A DNA stretch of 64,000 nt, from contig NZ_CAXPMC010000020.1 of assembly GCF_964218355.1 (NCBI RefSeq), positions 1-64,000 of the forward strand, in the 5' to 3' direction. Source of the DNA: Ferrovibrio sp964218355 (GTDB taxonomy: Bacteria > Pseudomonadota > Alphaproteobacteria > Ferrovibrionales > Ferrovibrionaceae). The stretch's first letter is position 1, and each line of letters starts with the position of its first letter. This document shows, piece after piece, positions 41,497 through 49,553 of this stretch. Below the pieces are notes generated by a model that searched no databases, was not told the DNA's origin, and saw only the letters and a program-made list of their open reading frames with translations. A program made the position numbers and the translations under genes.

Positions 41497-42188
41497 TTCG
41501 CGGCCTGCCGCGCCGCATTTTCCCAGTAGCGCTGCCTTGCCGGATTGGGCGGCAGGTCGGCCCGGCCTGCGGCATAGAGGGCGGCCAGATCCTGCATGGC
41601 GGCAACATAGCCAAGGCGTGCGGCTTGCTCCAGCCACTGCCGTTCCAGCCTGCTGTCCCGGGCCACGCCATCACCGCTGCCATAACGGGTGGCCAGGGCA
41701 TAGGCCTCGGCTGCATTGCCCAGTTCGGCGGCGCGCCGGGTGGCGTGCAGGGCGCGGGGATGGTCCCTGAGATAGCGGTAGCAGTCCGCCAGCAGCGACC
41801 AGGCCTGCACGTGGTCCGGCTGCATGCCGACCACCTGCTCCAGTTCGGCAGCAGCCTGGGCATATTCGTTGATCAATGCGGCATAGCCGGCGAAGCGATA
41901 GCGGTATTCGGCGGCTCCGCCGGCAACGGCAATCGCCCGGCGCAGGCTCTGCAGGCCTTCGCCATAGAAGCCGCCGGCAAAATAAGCCTGGCCGAGCAGG
42001 GCATGCAGTTCGGGGTCGCGTGGCCGATCCAGCAGCGCATGCTGGCAGGCGGCAGTCAGGCCGCGGGCAGCCTCGTCGCGGCAGCGTGCCAGCCCGTCCT
42101 CCGCCGCCGCGCCGTCCGGCAGCGCCGCCGGCAGCGCTATGGCGGCGGCGAGCAGCAGGATGGCAAGGCGGCCCGGCACCGCCATCAC
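41493..42188 (-). CDS. Secreted TPR/Sel1-like repeat protein
   Basis: The 231-residue protein has a signal peptide (about 1-29, ending DGAAA). Helical repeats follow: ELHALLGQAYFAGGFYGEGL, AAELEQVVGMQPDHVQAWSL and LADCYRYLRDHPRALHATRR as TPR-like units, then Sel1-like LEQAARLGYVAAMQDLAALY. It is a likely periplasmic protein-binding scaffold. Its start overlaps the end of the HIT gene (ATGA, 42185-42188). Its stop shares CTAG with the convergent permease. Confidence 0.82.
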   Translation of the reverse strand: MMAVPGRLAILLLAAAIALPAALPDGAAAEDGLARCRDEAARGLTAACQHALLDRPRDPELHALLGQAYFAGGFYGEGLQSLRRAIAVAGGAAEYRYRFAGYAALINEYAQAAAELEQVVGMQPDHVQAWSLLADCYRYLRDHPRALHATRRAAELGNAAEAYALATRYGSGDGVARDSRLERQWLEQAARLGYVAAMQDLAALYAAGRADLPPNPARQRYWENAARQAAN

Positions 42189-42604
42189 AGGCGGGCGCGG
42201 ATATCCGCCGCCAGCCGGGCGATGCTGTCAGGGTCGCCGGGTGATAGGCTCCAGTTCATCTCGGCATGGTCGCCGAGCCGGCGGGGCAGCACATGGACAT
42301 GGTAATGCAGCACCGATTGGGCGGCACCACGGCCATTCGCCTGCACGATGTTGATGCCGTCGGGTTGCACGGCGTCCTGCACGGCGGCGGCGATCTTCTT
42401 GGCGGTGACGGCCACGGCTGCAACGCTTTCGGCATCAGCGTCATGCAGATTGGCTGCATGACGCTTGCTCAGCACCAGGGCATGGCCGTGGTTGAAGGGA
42501 TTGATATCCATGATGGCAAAGCTGAGGCTGTCTTCATACAGACTGAAGCTGGTGGCTTCACCGCTGATGATCCTGCAGAAAATGCAGCCGGCATCCTTGT
42601 TCAT
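42185..42604 (-). CDS. HIT family nucleotide-binding protein
   Basis: This 139-residue protein begins with CIFCRIISGEATSFSLYEDS and ends its core with the histidine triad HYHVHVLPR (about residues 98-106). The FNHGHALVLSKRH segment is typical of the Hint branch. Hint proteins hydrolyse AMP-lysine or aminoacyl-AMP-like substrates; the physiological substrate is unknown. It lies 53 bases after the GNAT gene and overlaps the TPR gene by four bases. Confidence 0.93.
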   Translation of the reverse strand: MNKDAGCIFCRIISGEATSFSLYEDSLSFAIMDINPFNHGHALVLSKRHAANLHDADAESVAAVAVTAKKIAAAVQDAVQPDGINIVQANGRGAAQSVLHYHVHVLPRRLGDHAEMNWSLSPGDPDSIARLAADIRARL

Positions 42605-42657
42605 GACCGTTGTCTCCTCCCGTTTGCCGCCAGTCTACCCCGGCGCTGCGCGGGGGG

Positions 42658-43878
42658 CTATTCGCTTTCCTCCGGCCCATCTTCCTCGGGGTTGGGCCCG
42701 GACTGGCGGAAAGGTGAATGCTGGTCGAGCGCATCGATCATGCCGGTCATGTAGTCGCGCTCCTGCTGCAGGTAGCGGTCGACGGCCGCCTGGAAGCCCG
42801 GATCGGCCATCCAGTGTACCGAGCGGATCGGCACCGGCAGATAACCGCGGGCCAGCTTGTGCTCGCCCTGGGCGCCGGCCTCGACCCGCTGCAGGCCATG
42901 ACGGATGGCATAGTCTATGGCCTGGTAATAGCAGCATTCGAAATGCAGGAAGGGATGCTGCTCGATGCAACCCCAGTTGCGGCCATACAGGGCCTCGCGG
43001 CCCAGCATGTTCCAGGCGCCGGCGATCCAGCGGCCCTCCCGCCGAGCCATCACCAGCATCACCCGGTCGGCCATGGTCGCCTGCAGCCGACGGAAGAAAT
43101 CGCGGTTGAGATACGGTCGGCCCCATTTGCGGCTGCCGGTATCCATGTAGAAATCGAAAAAGGCGTCCCAGTGCGCGTCGGTCAGGGCCTCGCCGCTGAG
43201 GCATTCGATCCGGATGCCGGCGGCCACCGCCTCGCGGCGTTCCTTGCGGATTGCCTTGCGCTTGCGCGAGGCCAGGGCGGTAAGGAAGGCCTCGAAATCG
43301 GCATAGCCGTCATTCTGCCAGTGGAACTGTTCGCCCAGCCGCAGCAGCAGACCGTTCGCCTCCGCCCAGTCGGCCTGCTCTCCGGTAACGAAATTCACAT
43401 GCAGGGACGACAGGCCGTACCGCGCCGCCAGTTGACGTGCCGCCTGCAGCAGGGCGCCGGCAATCGCCGGCCCGTCGCCACCCGGTGCCACCAGGAAGCG
43501 CGGGCCGGTAACCGGTGTGAACGGTACTGCGCTCAGCAGCTTGGGGTAATACTCGCCGCCGGCCCGCGCATAGGCCTCGGCCCAGCCATGGTCGAAGATG
43601 TATTCGCCCTGGCTGTGGCCCTTGATATAGAGCGGCAGGCAGCCGATCACATCACCGCCGGCATTCTCAGCCACCAGGTGAACCGGCTGCCAGCCGCTGC
43701 GGGGGCTGACGCAGCCGGATTGTTCCAGCGCATCGAGAAAGGCATGGGTGACGAACGGATTGTCGACGACGCCATCTGCATTGCCGGCACAGTGGTCCCA
43801 GTCGGCAGCCGGCAGCTCGGCAATGCGCTCCAGCGTACGGATCGTGATGGTTGCGCCTGTGTCCGTCGCTGCCGTCAT
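42658..43878 (-). CDS. GNAT/FemAB-like acyltransferase (DUF482 family)
   Basis: The 406-residue protein has the DUF482 pattern: NPFVTHAFLDALEQSGCV near the start, then HLVAENAGGDVIGCLPLYIK, GEYIFDHGWAEAY and YYPKLLSAVPFTPVTGPRFL. A second half follows with KRKAIRKERREA, FYMDTGSRKWGRPYLNRDFF and GAWNMLGREALYGRNWGC. The family is described as peptidoglycan-biosynthesis-like GNAT proteins, but its reaction is not established. Its start overlaps the GDPD stop (ATGA, 43875-43878). The operon also has RidA, GDPD, HIT and TPR genes. Confidence 0.87.
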   Translation of the reverse strand: MTAATDTGATITIRTLERIAELPAADWDHCAGNADGVVDNPFVTHAFLDALEQSGCVSPRSGWQPVHLVAENAGGDVIGCLPLYIKGHSQGEYIFDHGWAEAYARAGGEYYPKLLSAVPFTPVTGPRFLVAPGGDGPAIAGALLQAARQLAARYGLSSLHVNFVTGEQADWAEANGLLLRLGEQFHWQNDGYADFEAFLTALASRKRKAIRKERREAVAAGIRIECLSGEALTDAHWDAFFDFYMDTGSRKWGRPYLNRDFFRRLQATMADRVMLVMARREGRWIAGAWNMLGREALYGRNWGCIEQHPFLHFECCYYQAIDYAIRHGLQRVEAGAQGEHKLARGYLPVPIRSVHWMADPGFQAAVDRYLQQERDYMTGMIDALDQHSPFRQSGPNPEEDGPEESE

Positions 43879-44630
43879 GCCGCCGTCGAAAGATCCTCGA
43901 AGATCACATTGTCGGCATGGGCCGCTGCGCGGGCGCGCTCGGCCGGGCTGCGCACGGTCCAGCTCAGGATCGGCAGGCCACGCCGTCGCGCCGCCGCGGT
44001 AATCTCGGAGGGCAGGTCGCGCACGTCATAGGCAAGAAAATCCGGGTCGCCGTATCCCGTCATCAGGGCCCGTTTCAGCTGCAGCCTGGTGAACCAGCCG
44101 AGCCCCTTGGTCATGCTGGCCAGATCGGTCGCGATCTGGCCGCGCACGATTTCCGGCGCATTTTTCTGGAACCATTTCACCGTACGCGGGCTGAAGGACT
44201 GCACCACGAAGGGGCCTGGATAATGCTGCAGCATCTTCGCCACGCTGGCCTCGAGCAGGCCGGCAGGCTCGCCCTTGTCTTTCTTGATTTCGACCACCAG
44301 CGGCACCTGGCCCTTCACCTGATCGAGCAGGTCGCGGAAGCTGGGTACGGTCTCCGTCGTTCCCAGGATGGTCAGCCCGCGCAGTTCGGCCAGCGGCATC
44401 CGCTGCACGATGCCATCGCGGCCACAGAGTCTTTTCAGGTCGGCATCGTGGAACACCGCCACCTGGTTGTCGCCGGTCAGCCGCACGTCCATCTCGATCG
44501 CATAGCCGGCATCAATGGCGGCCTGGAAGGCGGCTCGTGAATTTTCCGGGATGCCTTTGGCAAGGTCGTGCAGGCCGCGGTGCGCCACCGGGGTTTTGGT
44601 CAGCCATTGCGGGGAAGTGCGGCGGCTCAT
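43875..44630 (-). CDS. Glycerophosphodiester phosphodiesterase, cytoplasmic type
   Basis: The 251-residue GDPD-fold protein lacks a signal peptide. The catalytic HRG lies in PVAHRGLHDLAKGIPENSRA. The metal site has AIEMDVRLTGDNQVAVFHD, and LVVEIKKDKG is the third conserved segment. It would split glycerophosphodiesters to glycerol 3-phosphate and an alcohol. It lies 11 bases after the second RidA gene. A second, secreted GDPD lies at 54.1-55.1 kb. Confidence 0.92.
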   Translation of the reverse strand: MSRRTSPQWLTKTPVAHRGLHDLAKGIPENSRAAFQAAIDAGYAIEMDVRLTGDNQVAVFHDADLKRLCGRDGIVQRMPLAELRGLTILGTTETVPSFRDLLDQVKGQVPLVVEIKKDKGEPAGLLEASVAKMLQHYPGPFVVQSFSPRTVKWFQKNAPEIVRGQIATDLASMTKGLGWFTRLQLKRALMTGYGDPDFLAYDVRDLPSEITAAARRRGLPILSWTVRSPAERARAAAHADNVIFEDLSTAA

Positions 44631-44641
44631 GGTGCGGTGTC

Positions 44642-45109
44642 TCAGTCGATCAGGAAAAGGCCATCGGCCTCGAAGGCGATGTCGAAAGGCAGGGACGGGG
44701 CCATGGTGACCGAACGGGCCGGCACGGCTTCCGCGCCGAACAGCTGGGCCAGCAGGTCTGTCACTCCGTTGGCAACCAGATGTGCCTCGTCATAGGTGGC
44801 GGTGGCATTCACCAGCGCGAAGACCTTCACGCAGCGGTGGATACGATCTAGATCGCCGCCGCAGGCGGCCTGCATATGCGCCAGCAGGTTCAGGCCGGTC
44901 AGCCGCGCGGCGGCATAGCCATCCTCGGTGGTCAGGCCGCCGCCCAGCTTGCCGGCATGACGGATGCTCTGGCCCCAGGTCGGGCCGACACCGGCAACAT
45001 GCACCAGATTGCCGGTGACCGTGTAGCCGACATAGGTCCCGGCCGGCTGATGCTGCGGCGGCAGTTCCAGTCCGAGGGCTGCCAGTTTTGCGGCAATCCG
45101 ACCGGCCAT
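44642..45109 (-). CDS. RidA family protein (second of a tandem pair)
   Basis: This 155-residue YjgF/RidA-fold protein has the long form with an N-terminal helix (AAKLAALGLELPP). Core segments are VHVAGVGPTWGQSIRHAGKL, LARLTGLNLLAHMQAA-like helix and CVKVFALVNATATYDEAHLV. The conserved Arg of the enamine/imine site is in PARSVTMAPSLPFDIAFE. RidA removes reactive 2-aminoacrylate, but paralogues of this long type may have other roles. It follows its paralogue with three bases between. Confidence 0.9.
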   Translation of the reverse strand: MAGRIAAKLAALGLELPPQHQPAGTYVGYTVTGNLVHVAGVGPTWGQSIRHAGKLGGGLTTEDGYAAARLTGLNLLAHMQAACGGDLDRIHRCVKVFALVNATATYDEAHLVANGVTDLLAQLFGAEAVPARSVTMAPSLPFDIAFEADGLFLID

Positions 45110-45112
45110 GGA

Positions 45113-45574
45113 TCAGGCTATCTCGAAAATCGCGTCGACCTCGACGGCCACGCCGCGTGGCAGCGAAACAGCGCCGACCGCGAAACGGGCATGCTTGCCG
45201 GCCTCGCCGAACACTTCGACCATCAGGTCGGAAGCGCCGTTGATCACCTGCGGATGGTCGGTGAAATCCGGCGTGCAGTTCACGAAACCGCCCAGTTTGG
45301 CGCAGCGGATGATGCGGTCGAGGCTGCCGCCCAGCGCCGCCCGGGCCTGGCTGATGATGTTCAGGCCACAGAGCCGCGCCGCCTGCTTGCCGGCCTCGAT
45401 GTCGAGACCGGCACCCAGCTTGCCGAGATGCCGCAGTTCGCCGTTGAAGATGGTGATCTGGCCGGCCACGAACAGCAGGTTTCCGGCGATCACCGTCGGC
45501 ACGTAGTTGGCGGCTGGTGCGGCCGGGTTCGGCAGCTCGATCTTCAGGGCGGCAAGGCGGGCATCATGGCTCAT
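45113..45574 (-). CDS. RidA family protein (first of a tandem pair)
   Basis: The 153-residue protein is a paralogue of the gene that follows it. It has the same N-terminal helix (LAALKIELPNPAAPAANYV), then LLFVAGQITIFNGELRHLGK, IRCAKLGGFVNCTPDFTD and HARFAVGAVSLPRGVAVEVD, with the conserved Arg. It appears to be the first gene of the leftward operon that runs through GDPD, GNAT, HIT and TPR genes. The pair probably arose by tandem duplication, though the two have diverged clearly. Confidence 0.9.
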   Translation of the reverse strand: MSHDARLAALKIELPNPAAPAANYVPTVIAGNLLFVAGQITIFNGELRHLGKLGAGLDIEAGKQAARLCGLNIISQARAALGGSLDRIIRCAKLGGFVNCTPDFTDHPQVINGASDLMVEVFGEAGKHARFAVGAVSLPRGVAVEVDAIFEIA

Positions 45575-45678
45575 GGCGCGGGCTCCGGTCTGGACGGCAA
45601 AAGAAAGCCTGCCGGTTCTAGCGCGGAAAGTGGCCCGGGGGCAATGTGCCGGGGCCGGACGGTCATACCGGGGCAGGC

Positions 45679-46401
45679 TCAGCGGGCAGGGGAAGGCGGC
45701 AGTTTTGTCTGCTTGCGCTGGTACATGGCCCGGTCGCTGGCCCGCAGCAGCGCTGCCGGGTCACTGGTGCCGTCATAGGGCGCGATGCCGTAGCTGATGC
45801 CGACGGGAAGGGCAGCATCGCCGAAGCGCAGCGGCTGTCGCTCGATACGCTCGGCCAGGGCGGCAAGCCGCGGCTCGGCCTGTTCGGGCAGGGCTCCCGG
45901 CATGACCAGCACGAACTCATCGCCATGCAGGCGGGCAACGAAATCCGAGGCCCGGGCAGCGGGCCGCAGCCGCAGGGCCACCTGACAGAGCACGGCATCG
46001 CCGGCGGCATGGCCGTGGCGGTCGTTGATCGACTTGAAGCGGTCGAGGTCGATGAAAGCGAGGCAGCCGCCTTCCTGTTCGCGGCGGGCGCGGGCCAGTT
46101 CTCGGGTCATGAAGGATTCGAAGGCGCGCCGGTTTGGCAGCCCGGTCAGATCATCGGTTCCCGACAGCGCTTCCAGCTCGGCGATGCGGCCGGCCTGGTC
46201 GGCCAGCTTCTGCTCGCTTTCCGCAGCCGCCGTCAGGATCTGCTCGACCAGAGTCTGCTTGCGCGGATCGGGGTCGCGACGCAGGGCAAGACGCAGGCGC
46301 AGCACCAGGCTGGCAAAGCCCTCCTGCCGGAAGGCCGTTTCCTGGGCGGATATGGGCCAGCTGGAGGGCTGGCCGTCATTGGCGGGCATCGCAAGGGTCA
46401 T
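45679..46401 (-). CDS. GGDEF-domain protein with an HGDEF signature
   Basis: This 240-residue soluble protein has a helical N-terminal region and a short coiled coil (about 50-80). A GGDEF domain follows, starting TDDLTGLPNRRAFE, with the metal site CLAFIDLDRFKSINDRHGH. The signature reads RLHGDEFVLVMP, so the first Gly is His. The inhibitory I-site RxxD (RASD) lies five residues before it, as in active diguanylate cyclases. It probably makes or senses c-di-GMP; the His could reduce activity. It is divergent from eipB. Confidence 0.85.
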   Translation of the reverse strand: MTLAMPANDGQPSSWPISAQETAFRQEGFASLVLRLRLALRRDPDPRKQTLVEQILTAAAESEQKLADQAGRIAELEALSGTDDLTGLPNRRAFESFMTRELARARREQEGGCLAFIDLDRFKSINDRHGHAAGDAVLCQVALRLRPAARASDFVARLHGDEFVLVMPGALPEQAEPRLAALAERIERQPLRFGDAALPVGISYGIAPYDGTSDPAALLRASDRAMYQRKQTKLPPSPAR

Positions 46402-46603
46402 GGCGAAACCGTCAGGTTGATCTCAGGCATAACAAAGCAAGCCATGTGCCAGCCATAAATGCCGGAAAACAGTCATTAAATTTTGCGCCAGCCGGCAGAT
46501 TTTGCCGCCCTGGCACCGTGCTGCGGCCGGGCCGCATGTTTCCATCTCATCCGGCCGCAGCTAGTGTGGATAGGCGTGTTGTGCTGGATTCCGGGGATTC
46601 GTC

Positions 46604-47437
46604 TTGGTCATTCTGCGTCTGATCAGCCTGCTGGCCCTGCTGCTGGGCGCCGGCCTGCCCTGGCCGGCTGCGGCGGCAGAGGGCGCCGGCCTGTCCGCCA
46701 TCGGCCAGGGGCTGGTTTCCCATCGCGCGCTCTACACCCTGTCGGTGGCCCGGCTCGACCCGCGCAATTACCGCAGCGGCGTGACCGGCGGACTCAGCCT
46801 GGAATTCATCAATGCCTGCGACGGGTTCGTGCTGAACCAGCGGTTCCTGATCGAAACCACCACGGATGACGGCACGATCCTGAACAACATGGTGCTGAAT
46901 TCCTGGGAATCCCATGACGGCATGCGCTTCCGCTTCAAGTTGCGCGACGAGGTCAATGGCGACCTCGATACTGAGCTGAATGGCGAAGGCATATTGTCCG
47001 GGCACAACCGGGGTGGCCTGGTCCGTTTCTCGCAGCCGGAGGATACCGAACTGTCGCTGCCATCCGGCGCGCTGTTCCCGACCGAACACACGATACGGAT
47101 GCTGGCGCTGGCGCAGGGCGGTGGCCACTGGCTGCACGCCCCGGTCTATGACGGCTCGTCGGCCGATGGGTATGCCGATGTCGGCGGGTTCATCGGCACG
47201 GCCCTGCCGCCGGAAACCGCCGGACGCGATGTGCTGCTGGCCCTGAAGGGGTTGCGCTCGTGGCGGGTGCGGCTCGGTTATTTTCCGTCCGACCGTGCGC
47301 AGGACACGCCCGATTACGAAATCGCCTATCGCCTATACGAGAACGGCGTTGCCGACGATATCGTGTTCGATTACGGCGACTATGCGATCCGCGCCACACT
47401 GAGCAAGCTGGAAGTACGGCCGCGCGACCGCTGCTGA
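46604..47437 (+). CDS. eipB: EipB-like (DUF1849) periplasmic envelope-integrity protein
   Basis: The 277-residue protein has a signal peptide (about 1-25, ending WPAAAA). The DUF1849 beta-spiral domain covers most of the rest: SHRALYTLSVARLDPRNYRS, GLSLEFINACDGFVLNQRFL and LKGLRSWRVRLGYF. Cys72 (INACDG) and the C-terminal Cys277 match the disulfide pair described for Brucella EipB, which is needed for envelope integrity. The only suitable start is TTG 46604, with GGGGA just upstream. It converges with the ROK gene with four bases between stops. Confidence 0.88.
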   Translation: MVILRLISLLALLLGAGLPWPAAAAEGAGLSAIGQGLVSHRALYTLSVARLDPRNYRSGVTGGLSLEFINACDGFVLNQRFLIETTTDDGTILNNMVLNSWESHDGMRFRFKLRDEVNGDLDTELNGEGILSGHNRGGLVRFSQPEDTELSLPSGALFPTEHTIRMLALAQGGGHWLHAPVYDGSSADGYADVGGFIGTALPPETAGRDVLLALKGLRSWRVRLGYFPSDRAQDTPDYEIAYRLYENGVADDIVFDYGDYAIRATLSKLEVRPRDRC

Positions 47438-47441
47438 GCGG

Positions 47442-48356
47442 TCACGCCGTCGCGGGGCTGCCGGCCGGCCACAGCCAGGCGGCACCGCGCACGCCGGAAC
47501 TGTCGCCATGGCGGTGCCGCACCAGCGGTGTCGTCACCGTGTCGGAAAAGACCCATGCACCCCACAGGCGCGGCACGTTCAGATACAGCCGGTCGAGATT
47601 CGACAGGCCGCCGCCCAGCACGACGATATCCGGATCCAGCACGTTCAGCATGGCGGCCAGTCCGCGCGCCAGCCGGTGTTCGTAGCGCTGCATCGCGGCT
47701 TCGGCCGCCATGTCACCGGCGGCCGCGGCTTCGGCAATCTGCGGGCCATCGAGGTCGCGTCCAGTCTGTTGCCTGAAATCCGCGGCGAGGCCCGGTCCGG
47801 ACAGGAAGGTCTCCTGGCAGCCATGTTTACCGCAATAGCAGGTCGGACCGGGTGTTTCATTGCCTTGCGGCCAGGGCAGGGGATTGTGCCCCCATTCTCC
47901 CGCTATGGCATTGGGCCCGGTCAGCACCCGTCCCTCGACCACGATGCCGGCGCCGCAGCCGGTGCCGAGGATCGCGCCAAACACGACGCCATGCCCGGCG
48001 CCGGCGCCGTCGCGGGCTTCCGACAGCGCGAAGCAGTTGGCGTCGTTGGCAAGCCGCACGGCGCGCCCCGTGGCTGCCGCAAGATCGCGGTCCAGCGGAT
48101 GGCCGATCAGCCAGACCGAGTTGGCATTCTTGATCAGGCCGCTGGCCGGCGAGACGGTGCCGGGGATGCCGATGCCGACCGGGCAGGGGCGCCCCGCTTC
48201 TGCCTCAAGGGCGGCGACGAGATCGCGGATTGTCGAGACGGTGGCGGCATAGCTGCCGCGGGGCGCGGCGATGCGGCGGCGGGCGATGATTGCTCCGTCA
48301 TCGGCCAGGACAATCCCCTCGATCTTGGTGCCGCCGAGGTCAATGCCGATTCGCAT
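47442..48356 (-). CDS. ROK family sugar kinase (fructokinase/Mak-like)
   Basis: The 304-residue protein starts with the ATP-binding phosphate-1 motif IGIDLGGTKIEGIVL. ANDANCFALSEA supplies the catalytic Asp. FGAILGTGCGAGIVVEG and the zinc-binding ROK signature, with GEWGHNPLP and CYCGKHGCQETFLSG, follow. VVLGGGLSNLDRLY is near the C-terminus. The pattern is closest to Mak-type fructokinase, but N-acetyl-amino-sugar kinases share it, so the sugar is uncertain. The HAD-like gene lies three bases upstream on the same strand. Confidence 0.9.
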   Translation of the reverse strand: MRIGIDLGGTKIEGIVLADDGAIIARRRIAAPRGSYAATVSTIRDLVAALEAEAGRPCPVGIGIPGTVSPASGLIKNANSVWLIGHPLDRDLAAATGRAVRLANDANCFALSEARDGAGAGHGVVFGAILGTGCGAGIVVEGRVLTGPNAIAGEWGHNPLPWPQGNETPGPTCYCGKHGCQETFLSGPGLAADFRQQTGRDLDGPQIAEAAAAGDMAAEAAMQRYEHRLARGLAAMLNVLDPDIVVLGGGLSNLDRLYLNVPRLWGAWVFSDTVTTPLVRHRHGDSSGVRGAAWLWPAGSPATA

Positions 48357-48359
48357 CGG

Positions 48360-49055
48360 TCACCCAGCCCCGAACAGCCTGTCGATATGGCGATGCAGGT
48401 CCGGCCAGGATTCCGCGCGGTGATGGCTGTCTGCGGCCGGTCCCAGCAGGGCCCCCAGGCGCGGGTCAGCGACGAAATGCAGACGATGCACCGCCGGTGC
48501 CAGGCGGGCCACCGAAGTGTGGTTCTGCGGGATGTCGTCGATGAAGACGGCCGGTGCGCCGACCTGATCGATCAGGGCGGCAACGGCGGGGCCCTTCGGA
48601 CCACTGTTGGCGACCAGCGGGTAGGCCATGCCATGCCGGGTCAGGGCCCGTTCGCGGGCCGCCCGGGCCGGCAGCGGCACATTGCTGAGGATCACAACCT
48701 GTGCCTGCCGGCTCAGTTCCCGCAGGGCCTCGGCGGCACCATCCACAGGCATCAGCGATTCGGTCGCTTCGGCGAAGAAACCCTCCAGCAGGCCATGCAG
48801 ATCCTCGGCCGGGACCACCGCGTCATCGTCGCGGCGGCGGATATTGCCGTAGAGGGCATAGGAGGCCCAGTCGAAATAAAGGCCGCGCCCCTCGAGAAAG
48901 CCCTCCAGTCCGCGCAGGAAGTAGAACAGCACCTCGTCCGCATCGGCGATCACCAGCGGCCGGCCGGGAACCAGCGACAGCGCGGCAAGCTGGGCGGCAA
49001 CCGGATCCGGCAGGGGGGGGCTGGTGGTTGCTCCCGGGTTTGCTACAGTCTTCAT
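48360..49055 (-). CDS. HAD-superfamily hydrolase-like protein
   Basis: The 231-residue protein has the HAD motifs in order: LVIADADEVLFYFLRG (motif I, DxD), VVILSNVPLP (motif II, Ser), GPKGPAVAALI (motif III, Lys) and PAVFIDDIPQNHTS (motif IV, DD). A helical cap lies between the first two. It should be a phosphohydrolase; the substrate is unknown. It lies just before the ROK kinase on the same strand and diverges from divK. Confidence 0.83.
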   Translation of the reverse strand: MKTVANPGATTSPPLPDPVAAQLAALSLVPGRPLVIADADEVLFYFLRGLEGFLEGRGLYFDWASYALYGNIRRRDDDAVVPAEDLHGLLEGFFAEATESLMPVDGAAEALRELSRQAQVVILSNVPLPARAARERALTRHGMAYPLVANSGPKGPAVAALIDQVGAPAVFIDDIPQNHTSVARLAPAVHRLHFVADPRLGALLGPAADSHHRAESWPDLHRHIDRLFGAG

Positions 49056-49166
49056 TCAGGGGTCTCAAACGGCTTGGCCGGGCCCGGCGGGGATGGTACA
49101 AAACACTGGATATACTGGAAAACATAGCCCAGACGGGACGATAAGAATATCCGGGGAAGGCGGGCG

Positions 49167-49541
49167 ATGAGCAAGACTGTACTGATTGTCGAGGACAACG
49201 AACTGAATATGAAGTTGTTCCACGACCTGCTGGATGCCCATGGCTACCAGACCCTCCAGACCAAGGACGGGATGGAAGCCCTGGCGATGGTACGGCAGCA
49301 CCGGCCGGACCTGATCCTGATGGACATCCAGCTGCCGGAGGTTTCCGGCCTGGAAGTCATCAAATGGATCAAGGAGGACGATAATCTGCGTTCGATCCCG
49401 GTCGTCGCGGTGACGGCCTTCGCCATGAAGGGCGACGAGGAGAAGATGCGGGAAGGCGGCTGCGACGCCTATATCGCCAAGCCCATCTCGGTCGGCAAGT
49501 TCATCGAGACGGTCAAGCAGTTCCTGGAACCCGTCGCCTGA
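49167..49541 (+). CDS. divK: Single-domain response regulator DivK
   Basis: The 124-residue protein is one receiver domain with the acidic pair IVEDNELNMKLFHDLL, phosphoacceptor Asp53 in DLILMDIQLPEVSG, and Lys105 in YIAKPISVGKF. No output domain is present. In Caulobacter, DivK is phosphorylated by DivJ, dephosphorylated by PleC and controls CckA-CtrA. Adjacency to pleD supports the name. GGGGAAGGCGGG precedes the ATG. Confidence 0.95.
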   Translation: MSKTVLIVEDNELNMKLFHDLLDAHGYQTLQTKDGMEALAMVRQHRPDLILMDIQLPEVSGLEVIKWIKEDDNLRSIPVVAVTAFAMKGDEEKMREGGCDAYIAKPISVGKFIETVKQFLEPVA

Positions 49542-49553
49542 AGATCGCGTCCG

